The position numbers were made by a program, and so were the translations under genes. A stretch of 64,000 bases of DNA from DASQWC01 sp035640475 (GTDB lineage: Bacteria > Actinomycetota > JAICYB01), in assembly GCA_035640475.1 (NCBI GenBank), contig DASQWC010000023.1:6075-70074 (forward strand), written 5' to 3'. Below are positions 26,748 to 34,749 of this stretch, piece by piece. Each line of letters opens with the position of its first letter. Position 1 is the stretch's first letter. The notes beneath the pieces are model-generated. The model had not been told where the DNA came from, searched no databases, and saw nothing but the letters and a program-made list of their open reading frames with translations.

Positions 26748-26802
26748 ATACCCGTTGCTTCAAATGGTAACCCGGCGGTTCACCGAGCCAAAAGACGGGT
26801 AT
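26748..26802. promoter_or_regulatory. Inverted repeats between the STAS and XRE genes
   Basis: In the 173-base divergent spacer, ATACCCGT (26748-26755) is repeated inverted as ACGGGTAT (26795-26802). Between them lies an imperfect palindrome, GGTAACCCGGCGGTTCACC (about 26766-26784). The XRE protein encoded next door is an obvious candidate to bind here and control itself and the STAS operon. This is inferred from position and symmetry only. Confidence 0.4.
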
Positions 26803-26875
26803 CTGACCCCTCTTGTGAGTCCGCGGCGCTTGGCCGAATCGTTGGATGGGATCAAATCCGACGGCAGGGACGACG

Positions 26876-27244
26876 GTGGTTAAGAAGAGAGACACCCTCG
26901 GCGCCCGTATGCGCGCTGCACGCCTGGCGGCCGGACTGAGCCAAACAGAACTCGCCGACCGCAGCGGAATTCCCAAACCGACCCTGTCGCGCTACGAGAA
27001 CGATCACGTCTTGCCGTCCATTCCGACCCTGCGGCGTGTGGCTCGCGCCATGGGACACGCCGTCAGTGAGCTGCTGACTGCCTCGGACCGGTGCGACGAG
27101 CCTCTGGCCGACGCCCTGCGGCGGCGAGGCATCGAGATTCGCTCACTCGCACAGGCCGAGCGGATCGTCGACCTGATCGAGGAGAACCTGACCTACCGGC
27201 GCGAAGCGCCGGCGCGCCGAACGGCCGCCAAAGCAATCCGTTAG
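26876..27244 (+). CDS. XRE-family helix-turn-helix regulator
   Basis: A 122-residue regulator. The HTH covers about residues 6-62: LGARMRAARLAAGLSQTELA, SGIPKPTLSRYENDHVLPSI, TLRRVARAMGHAVSELL. The C-terminal 60 residues are helical and basic, with no known ligand domain. GTG at 26876 is preferred over ATG 26846, because the ten extra residues (GSNPTAGTT) do not look like protein. Followed at 13 bases by the MetE-like operon, which it may regulate. Confidence 0.85.
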   Translation: MVKKRDTLGARMRAARLAAGLSQTELADRSGIPKPTLSRYENDHVLPSIPTLRRVARAMGHAVSELLTASDRCDEPLADALRRRGIEIRSLAQAERIVDLIEENLTYRREAPARRTAAKAIR

Positions 27245-27257
27245 TCTCCCTCCCGAC

Positions 27258-28247
27258 GTGCGACTCATCCTGGCCAACCATTCCAGCTATCCGCGTGTGG
27301 GCGAAGGTGCCGACGCGCAGCGCCTTCGGCGTGCTTACGCGCGCCGGGAGACCGGCAAGCTCACCGACGAGGAGTTCGACAAACTCGTCCGCGGCTATGT
27401 CGCCGAGGTCATCGGCGAGCAGGAAGCAGCGGGTCTCGACCTCGTCACCGACGGTCTCGTCTACTGGTACGACCTCATCGCGCATCCAACATCGAGGCTG
27501 GACGGCGTCAAGATCGCCGGCATCGTTCGTTTTTTCGACACCAACACGTACGTCCGCCAGCCGGAGGTCGTCGGCAAGATCGGAGGAGCCTTCGGGCTCG
27601 CCGACGAGTACGCGGCGGCGAAGAAGGACACGAAGACCGAGCTGAAGGCCGTTATGCCGGGCCCCTACACACTCGCGCGGCACTCGATCATCAAGTCCAA
27701 CGGCGACCTGAGCTCGCTCGCACTCGCCTACGCGGAGATCGTGGGGGCCGAGCTCGAGGCGCTGGCGAAGGCCGGCGCCCGGTACGTCCAGATCGACGAG
27801 CCGTCGCTTCTGAAGTATCCGGACGACGCTGAGCTCGTGCGCAACGTCCTAGCGCGCGCCGTGGCAAACAAGGGCGACCTCGTCGTCGGGCTCGCGACGT
27901 ACTTCGGCGATGCGACGACGATCTACGGCGAGCTCCTGAACATGCCGGTCGACATGCTGGCCGTCGACCTTCAGTACGGACCGGGCCTGCTCGACATGAT
28001 CGTCCAGCACGGCTCCGACCGCCCCATCGCGCTCGGCGCGATCGACGGACGCAACACCAAGCTCGACGACACGAAAGACCTCGCCCGGGACGTCGGCCGG
28101 GTGATGGAGGCGCTCGGGTCCCGCGGTGTGGAGGAGGTTCACCTCCAGCCCTCGTGCGGCCTGGAGTTCCTGCCCCGTGACCGGGCCAAACGTAAGCTGG
28201 AGCGCATGAGCGAGATCTCCGAAGCGATCTCGAAGGCGGGTTCATGA
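27258..28247 (+). CDS. MetE-like protein, N-terminal-barrel equivalent (split methionine synthase)
   Basis: A 329-residue TIM barrel matching the N-terminal half of cobalamin-independent methionine synthase. SSYPRVGEGADAQRLRRAY, then AGLDLVTDGLVYWYDLI and VRFFDTNTYVRQPE correspond to the PRVG, WYD and FDTNYHY blocks of MetE. In ordinary MetE both barrels form one protein of about 750 residues; here they are separate genes. As in the MetE N-terminal barrel, the zinc His and Cys are missing (GLATYFGD at that place), although QPSCGLEFLP keeps a Cys near the end. GTG start; the stop overlaps the next ATG (ATGA). Confidence 0.8.
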   Translation: MRLILANHSSYPRVGEGADAQRLRRAYARRETGKLTDEEFDKLVRGYVAEVIGEQEAAGLDLVTDGLVYWYDLIAHPTSRLDGVKIAGIVRFFDTNTYVRQPEVVGKIGGAFGLADEYAAAKKDTKTELKAVMPGPYTLARHSIIKSNGDLSSLALAYAEIVGAELEALAKAGARYVQIDEPSLLKYPDDAELVRNVLARAVANKGDLVVGLATYFGDATTIYGELLNMPVDMLAVDLQYGPGLLDMIVQHGSDRPIALGAIDGRNTKLDDTKDLARDVGRVMEALGSRGVEEVHLQPSCGLEFLPRDRAKRKLERMSEISEAISKAGS

Positions 28248-29263
28248 GCGTCGGGAGAGAGAAGCTCGCCAAGCTCGGCATCGAGCTGCCGATGCTGCCG
28301 ATCACGGCGGTGGGCAGCTACGCGAAGCCGGAGAGCCTGCTCAAGGCGCGGACCAAGTTCTCGCGCGGCGACATCTCGCGTGACGAGCTGCGCAAGCACG
28401 AGGAAGAAGCCACCGCGATGTGGATGGGCTTCCAGAACGAGATCGGCGTCGACGTCCCCGTGGACGGCGAGATGTACCGCGGCGACATGGTCGCCTTTTT
28501 TGCCGACGAGATGGACGGCTTCGAGCGCGGCGGGCTCGTCCGCTCTTACGGCAACCGCTTCTACCCAAAGCCGATCATCACGAGCGAGGTCCGGTGGCGC
28601 GGGCCGATGACCATCGACTGGTGGCGGTTCTCACAGTCGCTCACCGACAAGCCGGTCAAGGGCATGTTTACCGGCGGTTACACGGTTATGGACTGGTCGT
28701 TCAACGAGTTCTACCCCGACCGCAAGGCCACCGCGCTCGCGCTCGCGCGTGAGTTCCGCAAGGAGGTCGAGGCACTCGTCGAGGCGGGCTGCAAGATCAT
28801 CCAGGTCGACGAACCGGCCGTCTCGGTCCGCGCCGATGAGATCGACATCGCGCTCGAAGCGATGCAGATCACCTGCGAAGGCATCGACGCGTACTTCATC
28901 ACCCATGCGCTCGAGTACGGCTATCCCGAGACCGTCTTCCCGGACGTCCTCGGCCTGGCCGTCGACAACTTCGACATGGAGTTCGCGAACTCCGACTTCA
29001 GCTTCCTCCAAGGCCTGCGCGACTTCGGCTTCGACAAGGACCTGTCCCTCGGGGTCGTGGACGTTCACACGCACGTGATCGATGCGGTGGACGACGTCGA
29101 AGCACGCATCCGCAAAGCGATCGACCTGCTCCCGATCGACACCATCTGGCCGGATCCGGATTGCGGCCTGAAGACCCGCACGGTCGAAGAGGCGCAGGGC
29201 AAGATGCGCGCGATCGCCGAGGCGACGAAGCGCGTGCGCTCCTCGCTCCCGTCGCGTGTCTGA
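28244..29263 (+). CDS. MetE-like protein, C-terminal catalytic-barrel equivalent
   Basis: A 339-residue barrel matching the catalytic half of MetE. It has LPITAVGSYAKPESLLKART, VPVDGEMYRGDMVAFFADEM, SLTDKPVKGMFTGGYTVMDW and CKIIQVDEPAVS. Of the four zinc ligands, His (ITHALEYG), Glu (DMEFANSDF) and the last Cys (DPDCGLKTR) can be aligned. The Cys two residues after the His is Leu. Methyl transfer to homocysteine is therefore uncertain. It overlaps both neighbours in a five-gene operon with three oxidoreductases, which hints at a catabolic role such as thiol conjugation or thioether cleavage. Confidence 0.8.
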   Translation: MSVGREKLAKLGIELPMLPITAVGSYAKPESLLKARTKFSRGDISRDELRKHEEEATAMWMGFQNEIGVDVPVDGEMYRGDMVAFFADEMDGFERGGLVRSYGNRFYPKPIITSEVRWRGPMTIDWWRFSQSLTDKPVKGMFTGGYTVMDWSFNEFYPDRKATALALAREFRKEVEALVEAGCKIIQVDEPAVSVRADEIDIALEAMQITCEGIDAYFITHALEYGYPETVFPDVLGLAVDNFDMEFANSDFSFLQGLRDFGFDKDLSLGVVDVHTHVIDAVDDVEARIRKAIDLLPIDTIWPDPDCGLKTRTVEEAQGKMRAIAEATKRVRSSLPSRV

Positions 29264-30011
29264 CCGTCCGCTCGACGGTCTCGTCGCGATCGTCACCGGG
29301 TCGTCCCGCGGCATGGGACGCGGCACGGCCGCCCATCTGGGCTCCCTGGGCGCGAAGGTCGCCGTCTGCTACGTCCGGAACAAGGACATGGCCGAAGAGC
29401 TCGCCGATCAGATCCGCTCCGGCGGCGGCGAAGCAGACGCGTTCGGAGCCGACCTCACAACCGAGGATGGCGCGACCTCGCTCATCTCGTCGGTTGTCGA
29501 TCGCTTCGGCGGCCTCGACATCCTCGTATGCAACGTCGGCGGCTTTCTGCGAAAGCCGTTCGAGGAGACGACAGTCGACGAGTGGCGCGACCAGTTCGCG
29601 CAGAACACCGACACGATGTTCTTCTGCATACGTGCCGCGCTTCCGCACATGAAGACGAAAGGGTCTGGACGCATCGTGAACTTCGCCGCCGCGGGCGCCG
29701 AGTTCCCGTCGCGGCAGTCGAACTTCGCTGCGTACGCGGCGGCGAAGGCAGCAGTCGTGGGCTTCTCGCGAGCACTCGCGCGGGAGCTCGGCCCGGAGCA
29801 CATCACCGTCAACGTCATCGCGCCGGGCATCGTCTCCGACAACGCCCCGACGCGCGACGAGGCGCGCGCCATCGGGTTCGTGAAGCACACGCCGGTCGGG
29901 CGGGTCGGCGCCGCGCAAGATGTCGCCGAAGCGGTCGCGTTTCTCGTCCGGCCGGAGGCCGACTACATCACCGGCGCGGTCCTCGAGGTCGGCGGAGGAT
30001 GGCGGGTCTAA
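29256..30011 (+). CDS. Short-chain dehydrogenase/reductase
   Basis: A 251-residue SDR. The cofactor motif TGSSRGMGRG (about 14-23) and NVGG-type motif (VCNVGGF) are present. The active-site Tyr and Lys are in YAAAKAAVVGF, and the C-terminus TGAVLEVGGG is typical. It resembles 3-oxoacyl-ACP reductase-like enzymes but the neighbours give no fatty-acid context. GTG start overlapping the MetE-like gene by eight bases; its end overlaps the next gene by 13. Confidence 0.92.
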   Translation: MSDRPLDGLVAIVTGSSRGMGRGTAAHLGSLGAKVAVCYVRNKDMAEELADQIRSGGGEADAFGADLTTEDGATSLISSVVDRFGGLDILVCNVGGFLRKPFEETTVDEWRDQFAQNTDTMFFCIRAALPHMKTKGSGRIVNFAAAGAEFPSRQSNFAAYAAAKAAVVGFSRALARELGPEHITVNVIAPGIVSDNAPTRDEARAIGFVKHTPVGRVGAAQDVAEAVAFLVRPEADYITGAVLEVGGGWRV

Positions 30012-30865
30012 GCGTCGGTTTCGTGGGTCTCGGCACGATGGGCGCGCCGATGGCTCGCAATCTCGTTCATGCCGGGTTCGACGTCACGGTGCACAACCGG
30101 ACACGCTCTCGAGAAGAAGGCTTCCCGCAGCGCGCGTCGTCCCCGGCCGAAGCCGCGAGCTCGGCCGACGTGGTCGTCACGATGGTGTCGGACACACCGG
30201 ACGTCCAGGACGTGCTCTTCGGCCCGGACGGCGTGGCCGAAGGAGCGCGCCCGGGAACCGTTGTCGTCGACATGTCCACGATCGCGCCGGACGCTACGAG
30301 GACATTCGGGGAACGACTTGCCGAGCGCGACGTTCGTTTCGTCGACGCTCCGGTCTCCGGCGGCTCGGAGGGAGCGGAGAAGGCAACGCTCACGATCATG
30401 TGCGGCGGCGAGCCGGACGACGTCGCGCGCGTCCGGCCGGTGCTCGATGCCATGGGGGCCAAGGTCACGCACGTCGGCCCGATCGGATCGGGCCAGCTGA
30501 CGAAGGCCGTCAACCAGATCGTGATCGCCGGCTACTTCCTCGCGCTCGCCGAGGGTCTGATCTTCGGTATGAAGGCCGGGCTCGACATGGACAAGGTGCT
30601 CGATGCGATCTCCGCCGGCATGTGCCGGTCGGCCGTCCTCGATATGCGAGCGGCAAACATGCTCAACGACACCTATCCCCTCGGCTTCAAGCTCTCCCTC
30701 CACCTGAAAGATCTCGGGATCGCGCTCGATGCGGCGAAGGCGTTGGGTGTCGAGCTCGACCTGGCCGGGATGGTCAGAGATATCGAGCAGCGCCTGGTCG
30801 CCGAGCGCGGCGGCGAGGATTTGTCCGTCCTGGCGTCCGACGTCCGCCGCCGCGCAGGACTCTAG
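29999..30865 (+). CDS. 3-hydroxyisobutyrate dehydrogenase-family oxidoreductase
   Basis: A 288-residue NAD(P)-dependent beta-hydroxyacid dehydrogenase. It has an N-terminal Rossmann motif (VGFVGLGTMGAPMARNLVHA), FVDAPVSGGSEGAEKATLTI, and the catalytic Lys in GQLTKAVNQIV. The C-terminal helical domain ends LHLKDLGIALDAAKALG. The family oxidises 3-hydroxyisobutyrate, tartronate semialdehyde, gamma-hydroxybutyrate or similar. ATG with GGAGG immediately upstream, inside the end of the SDR gene. Confidence 0.92.
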   Translation: MAGLSVGFVGLGTMGAPMARNLVHAGFDVTVHNRTRSREEGFPQRASSPAEAASSADVVVTMVSDTPDVQDVLFGPDGVAEGARPGTVVVDMSTIAPDATRTFGERLAERDVRFVDAPVSGGSEGAEKATLTIMCGGEPDDVARVRPVLDAMGAKVTHVGPIGSGQLTKAVNQIVIAGYFLALAEGLIFGMKAGLDMDKVLDAISAGMCRSAVLDMRAANMLNDTYPLGFKLSLHLKDLGIALDAAKALGVELDLAGMVRDIEQRLVAERGGEDLSVLASDVRRRAGL

Positions 30866-31888
30866 ATGCTTCCCACAAGCGCCGAAGCAATGGAAGCCGC
30901 CGCGCGCGAGCGGATGTCGGCGGTCGCGTTCGCCTTCTACGCGTCCGGGTCGTTCGCCGAGACGAGCGTCGTGGAGAACGTCACCGCGTGGTCGAAGTGG
31001 CATGTACGTCCACGCATGGGAATCGATGTCCGCCGGATCGACATCGGGACGACGATCCTCGGCACCCGGATCGAGCTTCCCGTCTTCCTCGCGCCGTGCG
31101 GCTTCAACCGGCTCGCACACGACGACGGAGAGTTCGGCGTTGCGCGAGCATGCGCCGCCGAAGGGACGGTGCAGGTGCTCTCATCTGCATCGGCAATTGC
31201 GCCCGAAGAAGTGGCCAGGGTCAGCGACGCACCGAAGTGGTTCCAGCTCTACGCAGACAACGACGAGGCGATCACCGACGAGCGCGTCGCCCGCGCCGAG
31301 GCCGCCGGCTTTCAGGCCGTCGTCATCACCGTCGACACGCCGGCACTCGCGATCCGCTACCAGGGCATCGGCGATTTCGAAGTATTCGTGCAGGAGCTCA
31401 CGAACAAGCAGATCGTGGCTCCCATCCTGACCTTCTGCGAACGGCTCGAGTGGACCGAGATCGAACGGATCGCGTCGACGACGAAGCTGCCGGTCGTTCT
31501 GAAAGGCATCCTGCATCCGGACGACGCCAAGCGCGCCCCCGACCACGGCGCGGGAGCGATCATCGTCTCGAACCACGGCGGGCGCCAGATGGACGGCTCG
31601 ATCCCACCTGCGCTCGCTCTGCCGGACGTTGTCGAGGCGGTCGGCGGTCGCACCGAGGTGTACGTCGACGGCGGCGTGCGCACGGGCGTGGACGTCCTGC
31701 GGGCGCTCGCCTTGGGAGCGCGCGCCGTGCTCATCGGCCGCCCCTACCTCTGGGCCCTGGCGATCGACGGCGAGGCGGGTGTGCGCGAACTCATTGCGCG
31801 CTTCAAGAACGAAGTGCGCAGCGCGATGGCGCTCGCGGGGCAGACCGATGCAACGTCGGTCGACCCGAGCATCGTCGTCCGTGCGTAG
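30866..31888 (+). CDS. FMN-dependent alpha-hydroxy-acid oxidising enzyme
   Basis: A 340-residue enzyme of the lactate oxidase/glycolate oxidase/lactate monooxygenase family. Visible features are LPVFLAPCGFNRLAH, the FMN strand FQLYADND, VVLKGILHPDDAKRA and the catalytic His-Gly-Gly-Arg in IIVSNHGGRQMDGS. The end of the barrel is YVDGGVRTGVDVLRALALGA and RAVLIGRPYLWALA. It oxidises an S-2-hydroxyacid to the 2-oxoacid. It starts directly after the previous stop and closes the operon that begins with the MetE-like pair. Confidence 0.92.
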   Translation: MLPTSAEAMEAAARERMSAVAFAFYASGSFAETSVVENVTAWSKWHVRPRMGIDVRRIDIGTTILGTRIELPVFLAPCGFNRLAHDDGEFGVARACAAEGTVQVLSSASAIAPEEVARVSDAPKWFQLYADNDEAITDERVARAEAAGFQAVVITVDTPALAIRYQGIGDFEVFVQELTNKQIVAPILTFCERLEWTEIERIASTTKLPVVLKGILHPDDAKRAPDHGAGAIIVSNHGGRQMDGSIPPALALPDVVEAVGGRTEVYVDGGVRTGVDVLRALALGARAVLIGRPYLWALAIDGEAGVRELIARFKNEVRSAMALAGQTDATSVDPSIVVRA

Positions 31889-31891
31889 CTG

Positions 31892-32923
31892 CTAGCCGGC
31901 GAGCTCCGCCATCAGCTCGAAGGTGGCGCGGTTCCCGCCGCCGAGAAGCATGACCGTGCATGGGCTCTCCTGCCACGCCGCGAAACGGTCGCGGATGCGC
32001 TCGCGCGGCCCGACGAGCGAGATCGCATCGGCCAGCTCGTCCGGGACCGCGGCCATCGCTTCGGCCTTCTTGCCGTCCAGATAGAGGTCCTGGATCTCCT
32101 TGGCCGCGGCTTCGAATCCGTAGCGGCATGCGAGGTCGTTGTAGAAGTTGCGTCCGCGTGCGCCCATCCCGCCGATGTAGAGCGCAAGCATCGGCTTCAC
32201 GAATCCGAGCGCGCCCTGAACGTCGTGGGTCTCGATGACGGCGCACGTCGCGACGAGATCGAACTCCGACGACGGCCGAAGGTCCGACGAGCGTCGCGCG
32301 AACCCTTCGTTCATCGGCTCTGTGAACACATCCGAGCGGTACGGATTGAAGAAGGCCGGGATGAAGCCGTCGGAGATCTCGGCGGACAGCGCAATGTTCT
32401 TCGGACCGATTGCGGCAATGATGATCGGGATGTCCGGCCGCGGGTGAAGGATCGACTTCAGCGGCTTGCCGAGCCCGGTTGCCTTCGGTCCGGCGTAGGG
32501 AATCTGGTAGTGCTCGCCGGAGAACTCGAGCGGCTTCTCGCGTCTCCAGATCGCGCGCAGGATCTCGACGTACTCACGAGTCTTGAGCAGCGGCTTACCG
32601 TACGGCTGGCCGTGCCACCCTTCGACGACCTGGGGGCCGGACAGACCGAGGCCGCAGATGAACCGACCGCCGGTCAGCGCGTCGATTGTGGCCGCGGTCA
32701 TGGCCGTCATCGCCGGCGTCCGGGCCGGCATCTGCATGATGCCGGTGGCCAGCTTCACCTTCGACGTATGTGCGCCCATCCACACGAGCGGCGAGATCGC
32801 GTCGGAGCCGTACGCCTCGGCCGTCCAAATCGAGTGAAAGTCCAGCTCGTCGGCCAGTTTCGCCGACGCGACGTGGTCCTCCATGCCTGCGCCCGAGTAC
32901 CCCACCTGCATCCCAAGCTTCAT
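31892..32923 (-). CDS. LLM-class (probably F420-dependent) oxidoreductase
   Basis: A 343-residue luciferase-like barrel. MKLGMQVGYSGAGMEDHVAS starts it, followed by WTAEAYGSDAISPLVWMGAH, KVKLATGIMQMPARTPAMTA and GRFICGLGLSGPQVVEGWHG, all typical of the F420-binding LLM subgroup. The substrate is unknown. The ATG at 32923 has AGGGGGA upstream. Its stop lies three bases from that of the convergent alpha-hydroxyacid gene. Presence of such an enzyme fits an actinobacterial host. Confidence 0.92.
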   Translation of the reverse strand: MKLGMQVGYSGAGMEDHVASAKLADELDFHSIWTAEAYGSDAISPLVWMGAHTSKVKLATGIMQMPARTPAMTAMTAATIDALTGGRFICGLGLSGPQVVEGWHGQPYGKPLLKTREYVEILRAIWRREKPLEFSGEHYQIPYAGPKATGLGKPLKSILHPRPDIPIIIAAIGPKNIALSAEISDGFIPAFFNPYRSDVFTEPMNEGFARRSSDLRPSSEFDLVATCAVIETHDVQGALGFVKPMLALYIGGMGARGRNFYNDLACRYGFEAAAKEIQDLYLDGKKAEAMAAVPDELADAISLVGPRERIRDRFAAWQESPCTVMLLGGGNRATFELMAELAG

Positions 32924-33001
32924 GGGTCCCCCTTTGTAAATTCGAGCTCCAAGCATCCGTTCTTTGGGGTCGATTGGGCAAAGTGCGGTAGCCTGCCATG
33001 A

Positions 33002-33850
33002 ATGCGGCGGACCCTCCTCTTCTTAAGTAGCTTCGTCCTCGCCGTCATCGCATTGCCCAACGCCGGCGGGCAAACCTCCGTCGAGACCGAGCTCCTCGGA
33101 CTCATCAACGACGCGCGTGAGAACAAGGTGACCATGCACTCCGGCTTGCGCATCGTCGCGAGGGAGCACTCGCGCGAGATGTCCGATGACAACGAGCTCG
33201 GCCACCACGGCGCCGAGGACCGCATCGCCCGTGCGCAGCCGGATCCGAGCGAGCCGAACGGCGCACCGGACGACGGATTCACCGGAACCTGGTGCGAGAA
33301 CGTGGCCTACGTGCGCGGAGCGCCGGAGCACGAGGTCGCGCAGCGGATCTTCGAGGGATGGACGAATTCCGCCAGTCACTACCGGTGCATGCACAACGAG
33401 GAGATCAACACGGCGGGGGTCGGGCTGTACTTCGACGGCGACAGAACGTACTGGGCGACCTACGAGTCGGCCGTCGACCGGACCGCACCGGGATCTGCCA
33501 GGGTCACACCGTCCCCGACACCGACGCCGAGCGCAGCGCCGATTGTGCCGACGCTGCGCAGGGAATCCCCGGAGCCGTCCCAGACGCCGGAGCCGTCCGA
33601 ATCTCCGACACAAACCCCGGAGGAAGACCTTTCCGCATCACCCGAGCCGACGACATCGGCGACTCCGGACGTCCTGGTTCGGGGCACGACGAGCGGAACA
33701 CCACAAGTCCTCCCCGCGCCGGTCGTTCCATCGGCGACGAAGGCGACCTTCGGCTGGGGTCAGCTCGGACTGACGCTGGGCGCCATCGGCGCGCTTGCCG
33801 AGGCCTTACGACGACTCACTCGACGAAGCGACCAAAGTGAAACGAGCTGA
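33002..33850 (+). CDS. Secreted CAP-domain protein with C-terminal anchor
   Basis: A 282-residue exported protein. The signal peptide is RRTLLFLSSFVLAVIALPNA. The CAP/SCP domain (about 28-160) contains LGLINDARENKV, LRIVAREHSREMSDDNELGH, TWCENVAYVR and ASHYRCMHNEEINTAGVGLY. A Pro/Thr/Ser-rich linker (about 165-245) leads to a C-terminal hydrophobic segment (WGQLGLTLGAIGALAEAL). CAP proteins are extracellular; the activity is not predictable. Its end overlaps the GNAT gene on the other strand by 35 bases. Confidence 0.88.
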   Translation: MRRTLLFLSSFVLAVIALPNAGGQTSVETELLGLINDARENKVTMHSGLRIVAREHSREMSDDNELGHHGAEDRIARAQPDPSEPNGAPDDGFTGTWCENVAYVRGAPEHEVAQRIFEGWTNSASHYRCMHNEEINTAGVGLYFDGDRTYWATYESAVDRTAPGSARVTPSPTPTPSAAPIVPTLRRESPEPSQTPEPSESPTQTPEEDLSASPEPTTSATPDVLVRGTTSGTPQVLPAPVVPSATKATFGWGQLGLTLGAIGALAEALRRLTRRSDQSETS

Positions 33851-34244
33851 TCGCGTAACCCTCGCGGAAGTAGAAGCGATGGGCCCCCTCGCGATCGACG
33901 TGTGAGTCGAGCGTCACCGCTGCACAGCCTTCGGCACGGGCACGCTCGATCAGGTACTCGTTGAGCGCTTTGCCGTAGCCCTTCGAGCGCCACGCGTTCG
34001 TTGTGACCAGATCGTCGATATACAGCACCTTTCCCCGGACGAAGTTCACGAGGACCCGGTAGCCGGCCACAGCCCGGCACTCGTCGCCGTCGTACAGCGC
34101 CGCAATCCGGTAGCCATCCGGGAAGCCGAGCGCGTACCGGGTGCGGAACTCTTCGGGCGTCAGCTCCGTCCGAAGCTCGTGCAGAACGGGATAGACGTCA
34201 TCGAGCCGGGCGTCGGATGGACCGACTTCAACGATCTGGCTCAA
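33816..34244 (-). CDS. GNAT-family acetyltransferase
   Basis: A 142-residue acetyltransferase. AVAGYRVLVNFVRGKVLYID and DDLVTTNAWRSKGYGKALNE (the acetyl-CoA loop R-x-x-G-x-G/A, near residue 91) are characteristic, followed by DREGAHRFYFREGYAISSFHF. Many relatives act on small amines or antibiotics; the substrate is unknown. The TTG at 34244 is chosen because it follows the cupredoxin stop by 11 bases and no ATG fits. Confidence 0.85.
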   Translation of the reverse strand: MSQIVEVGPSDARLDDVYPVLHELRTELTPEEFRTRYALGFPDGYRIAALYDGDECRAVAGYRVLVNFVRGKVLYIDDLVTTNAWRSKGYGKALNEYLIERARAEGCAAVTLDSHVDREGAHRFYFREGYAISSFHFGRFVE

Positions 34245-34255
34245 CGCGGCATGTG

Positions 34256-34675
34256 CTAATGCGGCATGAACGCGCCGCTCATCCCCTGGTCGCGGTGGAA
34301 GCGGCAGTAGAACTCGTAGCGAGTCTCCGTCCCGATTTCGACGGTGATCGTCTTCGTCGCGTCGGGTTCGAGCTCCTCGTCGATGTTCAGCGCGTCGACG
34401 GTGAATGTGTGCGGCACAGATCCTTCGTTGTGGAGCTCGAGGGTAGCCTTCGCGTCTCCGGGCGATTTGATGAACGTCGGCTCGAAATAGAAGTTGTCGA
34501 GCTCGAGCTCCGCCTCGAACTCCTGCTCGGTGAACGTCTTCGTCCCGTGGTCGTTGACGGCCGCCGAGCTCGTCTCTTCCGGAGGAGGGGACCCTTCGAG
34601 CGTCGGGGACTCGTTTTGCGCGCACGCAGGTACGGCCAACGCAACAGCAGCAAGAACGATCGGTAGTTTTCTCAT
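34256..34675 (-). CDS. Cupredoxin-like lipoprotein
   Basis: A 139-residue exported protein. The lipobox is AVALAVPACAQ (Cys about 18), followed by an acidic linker and a single cupredoxin domain. Type-1 copper ligands can be read: His in SVPHTFTVDALN, then Cys, His and Met in EFYCRFHRDQGMSGAFM. It should hold one copper at the outer face of the membrane and carry electrons. The gene probably shares a transcript with the downstream GNAT gene. Confidence 0.88.
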   Translation of the reverse strand: MRKLPIVLAAVALAVPACAQNESPTLEGSPPPEETSSAAVNDHGTKTFTEQEFEAELELDNFYFEPTFIKSPGDAKATLELHNEGSVPHTFTVDALNIDEELEPDATKTITVEIGTETRYEFYCRFHRDQGMSGAFMPH

Positions 34676-34749
34676 CTCTCGAATGTACCCACGATTGGCT
34701 ACTCCAAGCATCCACTGCATACGCTCGCAAACTCTGGAGGAAGGACGAC

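Noticed and set aside
26826..26870. A tRNA-like T-arm (GGATCAAATCC context) before the XRE gene
   Set aside because: No acceptor, D or anticodon stem can be drawn around it, and the loop does not fit the TTCRANY consensus.
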